DNA of 64,000 bases from Sphingomonas taxi (lineage in GTDB: Bacteria > Pseudomonadota > Alphaproteobacteria > Sphingomonadales > Sphingomonadaceae), in assembly GCF_000764535.1 (NCBI RefSeq), contig NZ_CP009571.1, positions 3,341,001-3,405,000 of the forward strand. The letters run 5' to 3'. Below are positions 47,271 through 56,891 of the stretch, in pieces; the stretch's first letter is position 1; each line of letters opens with the position of its first letter. The notes under the pieces were generated by a model that did not search any database, was not told the DNA's origin, and saw nothing but the letters and a program-made list of their open reading frames with translations. Made by a program: the position numbers and the translations under genes.

Positions 47271-47795
47271 ATGGCCAGACTGACGACCACCCTGCTGACC
47301 GCAGCCGCGCTCGCCTCGCTCGGCGCCTGCGCGCACAAGCCCAAGCAGCTGCCGCCGCCGCCGGTCGACAACAGCGCCGGACTCAACACGCCGCCGCCGG
47401 CGACCGCGGGTAATGGCGACGGCGCGATCACGCCGGGCTCGGACGCCGACTTCCGCCGCTCGGTCAGCTCGAACACCGTGCTGTTCGGGCTCGACCAGAG
47501 CGATATCGATGCGGAGGCGCGCGCGATCCTCGACAGCCAGGCGACGTGGCTGCAGCGCTTCCCGCAGGTCCGCGCGACGGTCGAGGGCCATGCCGACGAG
47601 CGCGGCACGCGCGAATACAATCTCGCGCTCGGCGACCGCCGCGCGAATGCGGCGAAGAACTATCTCGTCGCGCGCGGCATCGATCCGTCGCGGCTGACGA
47701 CGATCAGCTACGGCAAGGAACGTCCGGTGGCGCTAGGCTCGGACGAGGCGAGCTGGGCGCAGAACCGGCGTTCGGTGACGGTGGTGCTGAACTAA
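47271..47795 (+). CDS. pal: peptidoglycan-associated lipoprotein Pal
   Basis: A 174-residue lipoprotein with lipobox SLGAC (Cys about residue 20), a Pro-rich linker and an OmpA-like peptidoglycan-binding domain (about 65-174) with the hallmark VEGHADERGTREYNLALGDRRA split as VEGHADERGTREYN and LALGDRRA. It anchors the outer membrane to the wall. GGGAGA ribosome site upstream. No cpoB/ybgF gene follows, unlike many tol loci. Confidence 0.97.
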   Translation: MARLTTTLLTAAALASLGACAHKPKQLPPPPVDNSAGLNTPPPATAGNGDGAITPGSDADFRRSVSSNTVLFGLDQSDIDAEARAILDSQATWLQRFPQVRATVEGHADERGTREYNLALGDRRANAAKNYLVARGIDPSRLTTISYGKERPVALGSDEASWAQNRRSVTVVLN

Positions 47796-47844
47796 CGGAA
47801 CACGCCGCTCGCGTTGTCCGGCGGCCGATCCGAACGTTTGTCGG

Positions 47845-47872
47845 GAGGGTGGAGGCAGAGGCCTCCGCCCTC
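47845..47872. terminator. hairpin between pal and the convergent nuclease gene
   Basis: Stem of GAGGG plus GGAGG pairing with CCTCC plus CCCTC across a CAGAGG loop (47845-47872). It lacks a long T run but sits between converging genes and could end both transcripts. Confidence 0.55.
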
Positions 47873-47897
47873 TTCGTCCTCACGGTGAGGAAGCTCG

Positions 47898-48758
47898 TCA
47901 CCCCAGCGCCTCGTCGAGCAGCTTCGCCAGCCGCAGGCCGCCGCGCTCCACTTCCAAGCGGGCGACGGGCACGATCCGTTCGATCGTCGCCTCGTCGAGC
48001 GTCACCTTGGCCGGCGAGGGCGCGCAGGGATCGCCGTTCAGCGCGCTCGCATAGACGACGTCATGCGCGACCTGCCACGATTCGCGGCTCCAGTCGGTCA
48101 CCGTCCCCGCCGCGATCCGCCGCTTCTCTGCCGCCGGATAGCGCCGCACCAGCGACGGCCCGCTGGTGATCGCACGTTCGGCGAGCGTGCCGTCCCAGAT
48201 CGAATGAAGGTTGAAGCGCTTCGGGCTGTAGCTGCCATAGACCGCGGCGACGTCGTTGCCGCCCTTGTCGTTCTTCTCGCCGGCGTGGAGCGGCTGGTGC
48301 AGATCGCCGACGAAGTGGATCAGGAACACCAAGGCCTGCGCGCGCTCCTTCGCGGGCGCGCGCCGGTTCTTGAGGATCGCCACGTCGCGGGTGATCTGCG
48401 CTGAGACGCAATTGCCGTCCTTGCACGCTTCTTCGAGCGTGAACGGCTGGCAGATGTTCACGTCCTGAAAGTGCCAGTTATAGGCATAGCCGAAGCGCGA
48501 CTTGCCATCCGGCCCCTTGAGCGGCTTGACGCAATCCGCCCAGGTGCTCGCGCCCTCGATCGTCGTCGCGGGGCATTCGGGCGTGTCGAGCCGCGGCGTC
48601 TCGGCGAGCAGCTTGCGGATCGCCGCCTGCGTGCGCGGCGCGACATTGGCGTAAGCGATCCGGGCGACCGTCTGATGCCCGAACTCCCAATAGGCCGAGG
48701 CCGGCGCGGCGAACCCGAACGCCGGCAGAGCGGCGGCGACAAAGCGGAGGATTTTCAT
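47898..48758 (-). CDS. S1/P1-type nuclease, secreted
   Basis: A 286-residue zinc-dependent nuclease. The signal peptide ends at about ASAY, making Trp24 the mature N-terminal zinc ligand region (WEFGHQ, with His28). Further ligand segments are HFVGDLHQPLH and NLHSIWDG, as in the trinuclear-zinc P1 family. Expected to cut single-stranded DNA/RNA in the periplasm or outside. Several cysteines suggest disulfides. Confidence 0.9.
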   Translation of the reverse strand: MKILRFVAAALPAFGFAAPASAYWEFGHQTVARIAYANVAPRTQAAIRKLLAETPRLDTPECPATTIEGASTWADCVKPLKGPDGKSRFGYAYNWHFQDVNICQPFTLEEACKDGNCVSAQITRDVAILKNRRAPAKERAQALVFLIHFVGDLHQPLHAGEKNDKGGNDVAAVYGSYSPKRFNLHSIWDGTLAERAITSGPSLVRRYPAAEKRRIAAGTVTDWSRESWQVAHDVVYASALNGDPCAPSPAKVTLDEATIERIVPVARLEVERGGLRLAKLLDEALG

Positions 48759-48806
48759 GGCGCTAGGCCATAGCCGCTCGCCGGTGCCACTCCAATGAAA
48801 AGCCCG

Positions 48807-49736
48807 TCACTCGTCGCCGTAGACCGCCACTTCACGCAGGCCCGAGGCGGTGGCGCGGGCGCGGTACATGCCGGGCGTGGTGAAGCTCCACACCGCCTCG
48901 CCGCCCGGTGCGGCGACGATGACGCCGCCGGTGCCGCCGAGCGCACGCACCTCCGCCATCACCGCATCCGCGGCGGCCTGCGGCGTCTCGCCCGACAGGC
49001 GGATGCGCGCGCCGATCTCGTGGCCGACGCCGACGCGGATGAAGAATTCGCCCGAGCCGGTGCAGGAGATCGCCGCCGAACGATCGTCGGCATAGGTGCC
49101 CGCGCCGATCAGCGGCGAATCGCCGATCCGGCCCCAGCGCTTGCCGGTGACGCCGCCGGTCGAGGTCGCCGCGGCGAGATGCCCCGCGGCATCGCGCGCG
49201 ACCGCGCCGACGGTGCCGTATTTCATGTCGATGTCGAAGGCGTCGGCATTGCGCGCGAGCAATTCGTCGAGCTGGCGGCGGCGCTCCTCGGTGGCGAACC
49301 ATGCCGGGTCCTGCGCCGCGATCCCCTGGTCGCGGGCGAAGCGTTCGGCGCCGTCGCCGCTGAGCAGCACGTGCGGGCTCGCCTCCATCACGCGGCGCGC
49401 GAGGCCAACCGGCGAGCGCGTAGCGGTAATGCCCGCCACCGCCCCGGCGGCGCGGGTGCGGCCGTCCATGATCGCCGCGTCGAGCTCGATCGTGCCTTCG
49501 CGGGTATAAGCGGCGCCGCGGCCGGCGTTGAAATGTGGATCCTCCTCGAGCACGCGCACCGCCGCCTCGACCGCGTCGAGCGCGCCCCCGCCCTCGGACA
49601 GGATCGCGGCGCCGGTGTCGAGCGCCAGCGCGAGCGCCGCGCGGACGCCGCTGTCCTGCGCCGGGGTGAGGCGGTGGCGCTCGATCGAACCGGCGCCGCC
49701 GTGGAGGACGAGCGACCAGTCTGGCGTATCGGTCAT
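48807..49736 (-). CDS. isoaspartyl peptidase / L-asparaginase
   Basis: A 309-residue Ntn-hydrolase of the plant-type asparaginase family. Self-cleavage would free Thr175 in DMKYGTVGAV as nucleophile; the HGGAGS start and FNAGRGAAYT segment are typical. It cleaves beta-aspartyl dipeptides and asparagine. No signal peptide, so cytosolic. The ATG overlaps the stop of the acyltransferase gene. Confidence 0.93.
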   Translation of the reverse strand: MTDTPDWSLVLHGGAGSIERHRLTPAQDSGVRAALALALDTGAAILSEGGGALDAVEAAVRVLEEDPHFNAGRGAAYTREGTIELDAAIMDGRTRAAGAVAGITATRSPVGLARRVMEASPHVLLSGDGAERFARDQGIAAQDPAWFATEERRRQLDELLARNADAFDIDMKYGTVGAVARDAAGHLAAATSTGGVTGKRWGRIGDSPLIGAGTYADDRSAAISCTGSGEFFIRVGVGHEIGARIRLSGETPQAAADAVMAEVRALGGTGGVIVAAPGGEAVWSFTTPGMYRARATASGLREVAVYGDE

Positions 49737-50890
49737 GATGCAGCCTTATGCGTGGGATGGGGCAGGGGGCGCAGCCCGATCAGCGGCCGCAGCGGCGCGA
49801 TCCGCCGGCCGACCAGATAGAAGCCGAGGCAGCCGAGGATCGTCGCCGCGATCAGCAGCGCGCATTCGACGCCGCCGGACAGGCCGACCGGCATCAGCCA
49901 ATAGGCGGCGACGACGATGATCGTCTGGTGGACGAGGTAGAAGGGGAACACCGCCTCGGTGAGCAGCGGCCGCCACCGTGCGTCGCGATTCCAATGCCGT
50001 TCGGCGAAGCCGATCAGCGCGAGGATCGTCCCCCATTGCTGCACCGCATGTGCCGCGCCGTAGATCGGGTAGAGCCAGCGCGGCGCATCGCCGTTCAGCC
50101 CAAGCTCGACCGCGAGGATGAAGCCATAGCCGAGCACGCCCATCGCTGCGCCGGCCCAGCGCCAGCGCACGCACGTGGCGAGCACCGGCGGCGACCCCGC
50201 CAGCGCGAAGCCGAACAGGAAGGCGGGCAGATAGATGAGATGCGCCATCGCGTCGGTGAACGGATTCTGCGTCTCGTAGCCCATCGGGAACCACCAGCCG
50301 TGGACGCACACCAGCCATAAGGTCGGCACGACCGGCAGCGCCAGCCCGGCGAACAGCCGGTCGAACGCCCCTTGCGCGCCGCGCCAGCGGACCAGCGGCA
50401 CCAGCAGCGCGAGCACGACCGTATAGAGCCACAGATACAGCACGAACCACAGATGGTTGAGCGCCGGCAGCACGATCCCGCCGAGCGTGCCGAAGCGGAA
50501 ATAGTCGTGCGTCCAGAAGGTGAGGAAGCCGCCGGTATAGCCATGTTGCGTGACCAGCTCAACCCAGGATTGCGGCGGCACCACCAGAGCGACGCCGAAG
50601 CCGAGCGGCACCAGCAGCCGCAGCGTACGCTGGCGCAGGAAGCCGCTTACCCCCGGCGCGCGGGTCAGCAGCGCGCGACTCGCATAGCCCGAGACGACGA
50701 ACAACAGGCTCAATCGCCACGCATTGACCGCGAGCATCGGCAGCACCGCCCAGGCGGCGCCGTGCGCGCTCTTGGCGTGGAAGCCCCAGGGGACGAAGAC
50801 CATGCCGACATGATAGACGATCAATATGGCGAAGGCGGCGACGCGCAGCCAGTCGAGGCCGTAATGGCGGGGGATCGGGACGCGCGACAT
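49733..50890 (-). CDS. acyltransferase 3 family membrane protein
   Basis: A 385-residue polytopic acyltransferase with about ten helices. RHYGLDWLRVAAFAILIVYHVGMVF at the start, given here as RHYGLDWLR and IVYHVGMVF, carries the family Arg and the catalytic-type His. These enzymes move acyl or succinyl groups onto sugars or glucans; OpgC is one relative. The target here is unknown. Coupled to the isoaspartyl peptidase gene (ATGA). Confidence 0.88.
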   Translation of the reverse strand: MSRVPIPRHYGLDWLRVAAFAILIVYHVGMVFVPWGFHAKSAHGAAWAVLPMLAVNAWRLSLLFVVSGYASRALLTRAPGVSGFLRQRTLRLLVPLGFGVALVVPPQSWVELVTQHGYTGGFLTFWTHDYFRFGTLGGIVLPALNHLWFVLYLWLYTVVLALLVPLVRWRGAQGAFDRLFAGLALPVVPTLWLVCVHGWWFPMGYETQNPFTDAMAHLIYLPAFLFGFALAGSPPVLATCVRWRWAGAAMGVLGYGFILAVELGLNGDAPRWLYPIYGAAHAVQQWGTILALIGFAERHWNRDARWRPLLTEAVFPFYLVHQTIIVVAAYWLMPVGLSGGVECALLIAATILGCLGFYLVGRRIAPLRPLIGLRPLPHPTHKAAS

Positions 50891-50955
50891 CGTAAGTGGT
50901 TAGCGCCCTACACCAGCGCCTTTGAACCGCAACCCGGCTGCTGTATATAAGCCCC

Positions 50956-52092
50956 ATGTCCTTACGTCCGTGGCGCGATATCGTCCGCCGTCCGAGCCGC
51001 CAGATCATGGTCGGCAACGTTCCCGTGGGTGGCGACGCCCCGGTCACCGTGCAGACGATGACCAATACGCCGACGCCCGATATCCGCGCGACGCTCGACC
51101 AGATCCGGCGGTGCGAGGAGGCGGGGGTCGACATCATCCGCGTCTCCTGCCCCGACGTCGATTCGACCGTGGCGCTGAAGCAGATCGTGCGCGGCTCGAA
51201 CGTGCCGATCGTCGCCGACATCCATTTCCACTACAAACGCGCGCTGGAAGCCGCCGACGCGGGTGCCGCCTGCCTGCGGATCAACCCGGGCAATATCGGC
51301 AGCAGCGAGCGCGTCGCCGAGGTGGTGCGCGCCGCCAAGGCGAACGGCTGTTCGATCCGCATCGGCGTCAACGGCGGCAGCCTCGAGAAGGATCTGCTCG
51401 AGAAATATGGCGAGCCGTGCCCGGATGCGCTGGTGGAAAGCGCGCTCGATCATATCAAGCTGCTCCAGGACCACGATTTCCACGAATATAAGGTGGCGGT
51501 GAAGGCGTCCGACCTGTTCCTCGCGGTCGCCGCCTATCAGCAGCTCGCCGAGGCGGTGGATTGCCCGCTGCACCTCGGCATCACCGAGGCGGGCGGCTTC
51601 GTCGGCGGCACGGTCAAGTCGGCGATCGGCATCGGCAGCCTGCTCTGGTACGGGATCGGCGACACGATCCGCGTCTCGTTGTCGGCCGAGCCCGAGGACG
51701 AGGTGCGCGTCGGCTTCGAGATGCTGAAGGCGCTTGGCATCCGCAACCGCGGCGTGCGTGTGGTGAGCTGCCCGAGCTGTTCGCGGCAGGGGTTCGACGT
51801 GATCCGCACCGTACAGGCGCTGGAGGAGCGGCTCCAGCATATCCGCACGCCGATGAGCCTGTCGGTGCTCGGTTGCGTCGTCAACGGCCCGGGCGAGGCG
51901 CGCGAGACCGACATCGGCATCACCGGCGGCGGCAACGGCAAGCACATGGTCTATCTGTCGGGCGTCACCGACCATCACGTCCAGGACGAGGGGATGATCG
52001 ACCATATCGTCCGGCTGGTCGAGGCCAAGGCGGCGGAGATCGAGGCGGCGGATGCGGCGGCGCAGGCGCCGCAGGTCGTGGCGGCGGAATAG
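50956..52092 (+). CDS. ispG: 4-hydroxy-3-methylbut-2-en-1-yl diphosphate synthase
   Basis: A 378-residue [4Fe-4S] enzyme of the MEP isoprenoid pathway. The cluster ligands are Cys272, Cys275 and Cys307, with Glu314 in GCVVNGPGE completing the set. A TIM-barrel N-domain precedes them. Its C-terminal tail is Ala-rich. It is divergent from the acyltransferase gene and directly followed by a toxin-antitoxin pair. Confidence 0.97.
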   Translation: MSLRPWRDIVRRPSRQIMVGNVPVGGDAPVTVQTMTNTPTPDIRATLDQIRRCEEAGVDIIRVSCPDVDSTVALKQIVRGSNVPIVADIHFHYKRALEAADAGAACLRINPGNIGSSERVAEVVRAAKANGCSIRIGVNGGSLEKDLLEKYGEPCPDALVESALDHIKLLQDHDFHEYKVAVKASDLFLAVAAYQQLAEAVDCPLHLGITEAGGFVGGTVKSAIGIGSLLWYGIGDTIRVSLSAEPEDEVRVGFEMLKALGIRNRGVRVVSCPSCSRQGFDVIRTVQALEERLQHIRTPMSLSVLGCVVNGPGEARETDIGITGGGNGKHMVYLSGVTDHHVQDEGMIDHIVRLVEAKAAEIEAADAAAQAPQVVAAE

Positions 52093-52128
52093 GTCCTGTG
52101 GTACAAGCCGGGTATCAGGAGACTCGGC

Positions 52129-52425
52129 ATGACCCAACAGGCCAAGGTGATCGATGGCGGCAAGGTCGTCATCCCGGCGAACATCCGTCGCGAACTCGAC
52201 ATCAAGCGGGGCGACTCGCTCGTCGTCGAGCGTGATGCGGCAGGTGCAATCATCCTGAAGACCTATGCGCAAGTTGCCCGCGAAGCACAGCAGCGGTTCC
52301 GTGACATGCGCGGTGCCGACGGGGCGGGCAGCAGCAGCGTGGTCGACGAGCTGATCGCCGATCGCCGCGACGAGGCACGCCGCGAGGCCGCCCGGGACGA
52401 GGCTTGGCAGGCGCGCCAGCGGTGA
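52129..52425 (+). CDS. AbrB-type antitoxin (VapB-like)
   Basis: A 98-residue protein with an N-terminal SpoVT/AbrB swapped-hairpin DNA-binding domain (AKVIDGGKVVIPANIRRELDI, quoted as GGKVVIPANIRREL, residues about 7-50) and a helical charged C-terminus to bind the toxin. CAGGAGAC ribosome site. The stop overlaps the PIN toxin GTG. It should repress the pair and neutralise the toxin. Confidence 0.87.
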   Translation: MTQQAKVIDGGKVVIPANIRRELDIKRGDSLVVERDAAGAIILKTYAQVAREAQQRFRDMRGADGAGSSSVVDELIADRRDEARREAARDEAWQARQR

Positions 52426-52799
52426 CGGTCGTCGATGCGTCGGCGGTGCTGGCCATGATCTTTGAAGAGCCCGGCAGTGCGATGGTATTGGCGCACTGTC
52501 GCGGTGCGCTGTTCAGCGCGGTCAATCTCGATGAGATCCTGCACAAGGTCGCACGCCGCGGACTCGATCCAGCGGCGATCGAGGAACAACTGACCAAATT
52601 GCAGATCATCGTCGTGCCGTTCGATGCCGGTCAGGCACGGGTCTCCGCTGCCTTGCACCCGCGGTTGCACGGCACCGATACGTCCTTTGCGGATCGCGCG
52701 TGCCTTTCGCTCGCTCTGGCGACAGGGGGTGCGGTACTGACCGCGGACACGAAGTGGAGCGCGCTGGGTCTGGATCTCGACATCCGCTTGATCCGATGA
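52422..52799 (+). CDS. PIN-domain toxin (VapC-like ribonuclease)
   Basis: A 125-residue PIN nuclease. The acidic metal-binding residues are in place: Asp5 (VVDASA), Glu38 (NLDEI), Asp91 (FADRACL) and Asp109. The GTG at 52422 is chosen because it forms a GTGA overlap with the antitoxin; a TTG at 52404 is possible. VapC toxins usually cleave tRNA or rRNA. Its stop overlaps the DMT transporter start. Confidence 0.88.
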   Translation: MTVVDASAVLAMIFEEPGSAMVLAHCRGALFSAVNLDEILHKVARRGLDPAAIEEQLTKLQIIVVPFDAGQARVSAALHPRLHGTDTSFADRACLSLALATGGAVLTADTKWSALGLDLDIRLIR

Positions 52800-53689
52800 A
52801 GCGCGAGGTTTCGCCGCTTGCCGCCTTCGCCGTCGCGGCGGCCGGCATCGCCGTCTATTCGGCGATGGATACGCTGATGAAGGGGCTGTCGATCGCAAGC
52901 GGCGCCTATGCCGCGGTGCTTTGGCGGTCGCTCGCCGGGGTCGCGTTGCTCGCGCCGGTCTTCCTTGCGCGACGGATGCGCTGGCCCGGGGCGAAGGCGT
53001 TGCGACTGCACGTCGCGCGCGGCGCGACCGGCGGGGCGTCGGTGCTGCTGTTCTTCTGGGGGCTGGCGCGCGTGCCGATGGCGCAGGGCGTCGCGCTGAC
53101 CTTCCTCGCGCCGCTGATCGCCTTGTTCCTCGCCGGGCTGACGCTGGGCGAGCGCATCCGCCGTGCCGCGATCGGCGGGTCGCTCGTCGCCAGCCTCGGC
53201 GTGCTGATCATCGCCGCCGGGCAGGTGCAGGCGCATGCCTCCGATGCGGTGGTGATGGGCAGCGTCGCGATCCTCGCCGCCTCGGTGATCTATGCGGTCA
53301 GCCTGATCCTGCTGCGTCAGCAGGCGCAGGCCGCCGATCCGCTCGAAGTGGCGCTGTTCACCAGCGTCGTGCTGAGCGTGCTCCTGCTGGTCGCCGCGCC
53401 GTGGTTCGGTAGCGTGCCGACGACCGATCAACTGCCCGTCGTGTTCGGTGCGGCGCTGCTCGGCTCGATCTCGGCGGTCGCGCTCGCCTGGGCCTATGGC
53501 CGGGCCGAGGCGCAGGTGCTCGCGCCGACCGAATATACCGCCTTCGTCTGGTCGGCGCTGTTCGGCTGGCTGGCCTTCGCCGAGCGCGTCTCGCCCTATA
53601 CGGTCGCCGGTGCGCTGTTCATCATCGCCGGCTGTCTCGTTGCGATCCGCAAGCCCGCGCCGGGCCCGCAAACGGAAGCCGCCTTATGA
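52796..53689 (+). CDS. DMT-superfamily (EamA) transporter
   Basis: A 297-residue protein with ten predicted helices in two EamA halves (about residues 8-145 and 160-290). Repeat features ARGATGGASVLLFFWGL and APTEYTAFVWSALFGWL are typical. Coupled to the toxin gene (ATGA) and to the following GNAT gene. Substrate unknown; family members export amino acids or metabolites. Confidence 0.9.
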   Translation: MKREVSPLAAFAVAAAGIAVYSAMDTLMKGLSIASGAYAAVLWRSLAGVALLAPVFLARRMRWPGAKALRLHVARGATGGASVLLFFWGLARVPMAQGVALTFLAPLIALFLAGLTLGERIRRAAIGGSLVASLGVLIIAAGQVQAHASDAVVMGSVAILAASVIYAVSLILLRQQAQAADPLEVALFTSVVLSVLLLVAAPWFGSVPTTDQLPVVFGAALLGSISAVALAWAYGRAEAQVLAPTEYTAFVWSALFGWLAFAERVSPYTVAGALFIIAGCLVAIRKPAPGPQTEAAL

Positions 53690-54162
53690 TCCGCCCCGCC
53701 TCGCCCGCCGACATCGCTGTCATCCTGCGCTTCGTTCGCGAGCTCGCTGCGTTCGAGCGCGAACCCGATGCGGTCGAGGCGACGGAGGCGACGCTGCACG
53801 AGGCGCTGTTCGGCGCGCAGCCGGCCGCGGAGGCGGTGATCGCCGAGGACGACACCGGGCCGCTCGGCTTCGCGGTGTTCTTCCACAATTTCTCGACCTG
53901 GGCGGGACGGCGCGGGCTGTATCTGGAGGATCTGTACGTGACGCCGGACGCGCGGGGGAAGGGCGTCGGCGGCGCCTTGCTGCGCCATCTCGCCGCGCTG
54001 GCGGTGGCGCGCGGCTGTGCGCGGTTCGAATGGTCGGTGCTCGACTGGAACGCCGACGCCATCGCCGTCTATCGCCGGATCGGCGCGGTGGGGATGGAGG
54101 ACTGGACGATCCAGCGGGTCAGCGGCGACGCGCTGAAGCGGCTGGCGGCAAGCGGCGGCTGA
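53686..54162 (+). CDS. GNAT-family N-acetyltransferase
   Basis: A 158-residue acetyltransferase with the acetyl-CoA loop VTPDARGKGVGGALL (motif A) and the spermidine/diamine acetyltransferase-like LYLEDLYV strand. The N-terminal part FVRELAAFEREPD resembles SAT-type enzymes, so a small amine is a possible acceptor. The ATG overlaps the transporter stop. Confidence 0.9.
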   Translation: MIRPASPADIAVILRFVRELAAFEREPDAVEATEATLHEALFGAQPAAEAVIAEDDTGPLGFAVFFHNFSTWAGRRGLYLEDLYVTPDARGKGVGGALLRHLAALAVARGCARFEWSVLDWNADAIAVYRRIGAVGMEDWTIQRVSGDALKRLAASGG

Positions 54163-54264
54163 CGCGAGGCGCCCCGCCGGCGTGTCGATTGCCCCGTCCG
54201 TCGCACCACCGTTCAGGCTCAGGGCTATCGGTTGGGGTACGGTCGTCTCTCAGGGGGGCAGATC

Positions 54265-54289
54265 GGGGCGCGACCGACGGCCGCGCCCC
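54265..54289. terminator. GC-rich hairpin between convergent GNAT and ppa genes
   Basis: A perfect 8-base GGGGCGCG/CGCGCCCC stem with a nine-base loop. There is no T run. It sits eight bases beyond the ppa stop and may end transcripts from either side. The remaining 54163-54264 shows nothing else. Confidence 0.5.
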
Positions 54290-54296
54290 GCGTCGC

Positions 54297-54875
54297 TCAG
54301 TCGCGGCCCGGAACCTCATATTCGTGCGGCTCTTCGCCCTGTGCCTTGGCGGCGTCATAGCGTTCGATCGCCTCGCGGACGATGCGGCGCGCCTCTTCGC
54401 GGTCGCCCCAGGTGCCGACGCGCACCCACTTCTTCTTCTCCAGGTCCTTATAGTGCGTGAAGAAATGCTCGATCTGCTCGAACACGATCTCCGGCACGTC
54501 GGCGCGGCCGCCGACGTTCGAATAATAAGGGAAGACCTCGTCGACGGGGACGCAGACGAGCTTCTCGTCGCCGCCGGCCTCGTCCTCGAGGTTGAGCACC
54601 GCGATCGGCCGGGCGCGGACGACGCAGCCGGGGATGAACGGCGAGCGCGCGATCACCAGCGCATCGAGCGGATCGCCGTCGGGCGACAGCGTGTGCGGCA
54701 CGAAGCCGTAATTGGCCGGATAGCGCATCGGCGTGTGCAGGATGCGATCGACGAACAACGCGCCCGACGCCTTGTCAAATTCGTACTTCACCGGCTCGCC
54801 GCCGGTCGGCACCTCGATGATGACGTTGAGGTCGTCGGGCGGGTTCTTGCCGACCGGGATCAGATCAATACGCAT
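54297..54875 (-). CDS. ppa: inorganic pyrophosphatase
   Basis: A 192-residue family I pyrophosphatase. The active-site signature DGDPLDALVI holds the metal-binding aspartates; YEFDKASGALFVDR and YPANYGFVP are also conserved. It hydrolyses PPi from biosynthesis. Slightly longer than the E. coli enzyme through a C-terminal tail (AKAQGEEPHEYEVPGRD). Confidence 0.97.
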   Translation of the reverse strand: MRIDLIPVGKNPPDDLNVIIEVPTGGEPVKYEFDKASGALFVDRILHTPMRYPANYGFVPHTLSPDGDPLDALVIARSPFIPGCVVRARPIAVLNLEDEAGGDEKLVCVPVDEVFPYYSNVGGRADVPEIVFEQIEHFFTHYKDLEKKKWVRVGTWGDREEARRIVREAIERYDAAKAQGEEPHEYEVPGRD

Positions 54876-54907
54876 GCATGTCCTTCACAATTCTTGGCCG
54901 CCGCCCC

Positions 54908-56824
54908 TCAGCGCGGCGCCAACAGCTTGTCGAGCCCGGTCTCGCCCGTGCCGGTCTTCTGCAAGTGCGGATACCGCGGGCCGCCGTGATAGTCGATGGC
55001 GACTTCGCGGTACCGTGGCCCATTCTTGAGCAATAATCGGATCGGTTGCTTGGACGTCTGGGCATTGACGATCGCTGCTTTCATGGCATCGCCGCTATAG
55101 GCGGTGTCGTTCACCGCCTGGATCACGGTGCCGACATCGAGTCCCGCCTTGAATGCCGGCGAATCCCAGATCACCTGCCCGACTTCGCCGTCTTTGCCGA
55201 TCGACAGACCGATCGAATAGGTGACGTTGATCGTGCCGCTCTTCTCGGCATTGGTGAAATACTTGGTCGGCTCGGGACCGTAGACGAGCGTATAGCCGTT
55301 CATCGCGAAGCCCTTGACCGGCGCGGGCTGGCCGGTCTCGGTGATCCGCTTGCGCAGGAAGCCCGCCCAGTCATAGGGCTGGATCGCGTTGAGCGTCGCG
55401 GCGACATCCTCGAAGCGATAGGTCAGCTCGCCCCAGTCGCCGTCGCGCACGCCGAAGAAGGCGCGGGCGAAATCGTCGATCGACTTGGTTCCACCCGACT
55501 GCTGGCGGAGCATCGCATCGACCTCCATCCAGACCATCAGGCCTTCGTTGTAATAATCCTCCGACCGCTGCCAGCTCGTCCAGCCCTTGGGCCGGCGGGC
55601 CGAGATCACCGGATCGTTGGTGGTGTCGACCAGATCGCGCCACTGGCGTGCCGGCGCGAGATCGTAGAGGCCGGCGATGCCGGCATAAGCGTCCAGCGTG
55701 TCCTGCTTGCTGACCAGCCCGGAGCGCGCCTGGAGGACATAGCCCCAGAATTGCGTCTGTCCCTCGTAGACCCAGAGCAGCGAGCCGCGCATCGGCGTGC
55801 GGTAATCGGGCGTCCACAGATCGGCGCCGCGGCGGAACTTGCCGTCCCAGCTATGGGTGAATTCGTGCGGCAGCAGATTGCGTGCGGCGACGTTGCTGTC
55901 CCATTCGGTGAAATAGGTCGGCCGCGAGCCGTTTTCCGAGCTGCGATGATGTTCGAGGCCGATGCCGCCAAGCTGGTCGGAGAGCGACAGCAGGAATTCG
56001 TAATGGTCGTAATGCTGCGCGCCGAAGGTCTTCACCGCCTGTTCGACGAGCCGCTTGTGCGCGTCGATCTGTTCGGGCTTGGCGGCGAGCAGCTCGGGCG
56101 AATCGGCGAAGACGTTGAGCTTCACCCGGTCGCTGAGCGGCCAGGTCTTGCCGTAGCGGCCGGCGAGCATCGGCGAATCGACCAGCACCTCGTAATTGGT
56201 CTTGTCATAGGCGTAGGTCGAGCCGACCGCCTTGGCGGGCACCGCGCCCGCCGCGGTCCAGCCGGTCGGGAACTTGACCGTCATCTGGATCGGGATCTGG
56301 CGGGTAAAATAGCCGGCCGGATAGAGGCTGACCGAATTGGGCTGCAGGCTGATCAGGTTGGGCGTCACCGCGATGCGGCCCTGGTCGGGCTTGGTGGCCG
56401 ACAGGAACTGGAATTCGACGTCGAGCGTGCGCACGCCGGCGGGCACGTCGATGTGGAAGGCGAAGACGTCGACCGGATCGCGCGTCCACGGCAGGATGCG
56501 GCCGTTGCCGCGGATCACCAGACCGGCGAGCTTCTCGATCTCGCCGCGCGGCGAATGCGCGCCGGGCAGCCATTTGGGGAACAGCAGCGCCATCGCGCCC
56601 GCCTTGGCGACGGGGATCGTCTCATGCACGCGGAAGATGCCGCGCTCGGTGTCGGTCGCGTCGACCTCGACCTTCAGCGTGCCGGGATAGGGCACGTCGC
56701 GCGGCGCCGGGATCGTGTCGACGAAGGGCGACGGCTGCGGCGCACTATTGCCGGCGGGGACCTGCGCCAGCGCCGGCGCGGCGGCGGACAGGAAGAGGGA
56801 CGCGACGACGAGCTTGCGGATCAT
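54908..56824 (-). CDS. M61-family metallopeptidase with PDZ domain
   Basis: A 638-residue exported peptidase of the glycyl-aminopeptidase-like M61 group. Signal peptide about 1-20; an N-terminal beta-domain (45-235); zinc motif HEFTH at 320-324 with a downstream acidic segment (WVYEGQTQFWGY) supplying the third ligand; a PDZ domain at about 520-615. Periplasmic. Precise specificity unknown. Confidence 0.92.
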   Translation of the reverse strand: MIRKLVVASLFLSAAAPALAQVPAGNSAPQPSPFVDTIPAPRDVPYPGTLKVEVDATDTERGIFRVHETIPVAKAGAMALLFPKWLPGAHSPRGEIEKLAGLVIRGNGRILPWTRDPVDVFAFHIDVPAGVRTLDVEFQFLSATKPDQGRIAVTPNLISLQPNSVSLYPAGYFTRQIPIQMTVKFPTGWTAAGAVPAKAVGSTYAYDKTNYEVLVDSPMLAGRYGKTWPLSDRVKLNVFADSPELLAAKPEQIDAHKRLVEQAVKTFGAQHYDHYEFLLSLSDQLGGIGLEHHRSSENGSRPTYFTEWDSNVAARNLLPHEFTHSWDGKFRRGADLWTPDYRTPMRGSLLWVYEGQTQFWGYVLQARSGLVSKQDTLDAYAGIAGLYDLAPARQWRDLVDTTNDPVISARRPKGWTSWQRSEDYYNEGLMVWMEVDAMLRQQSGGTKSIDDFARAFFGVRDGDWGELTYRFEDVAATLNAIQPYDWAGFLRKRITETGQPAPVKGFAMNGYTLVYGPEPTKYFTNAEKSGTINVTYSIGLSIGKDGEVGQVIWDSPAFKAGLDVGTVIQAVNDTAYSGDAMKAAIVNAQTSKQPIRLLLKNGPRYREVAIDYHGGPRYPHLQKTGTGETGLDKLLAPR

Positions 56825-56891
56825 GGAGGGCTTTCGGCGAAAGAATGTTGCGGCAATGTGTAAGCGGCCGAAAGGTCACCCGTCCAGTCCT

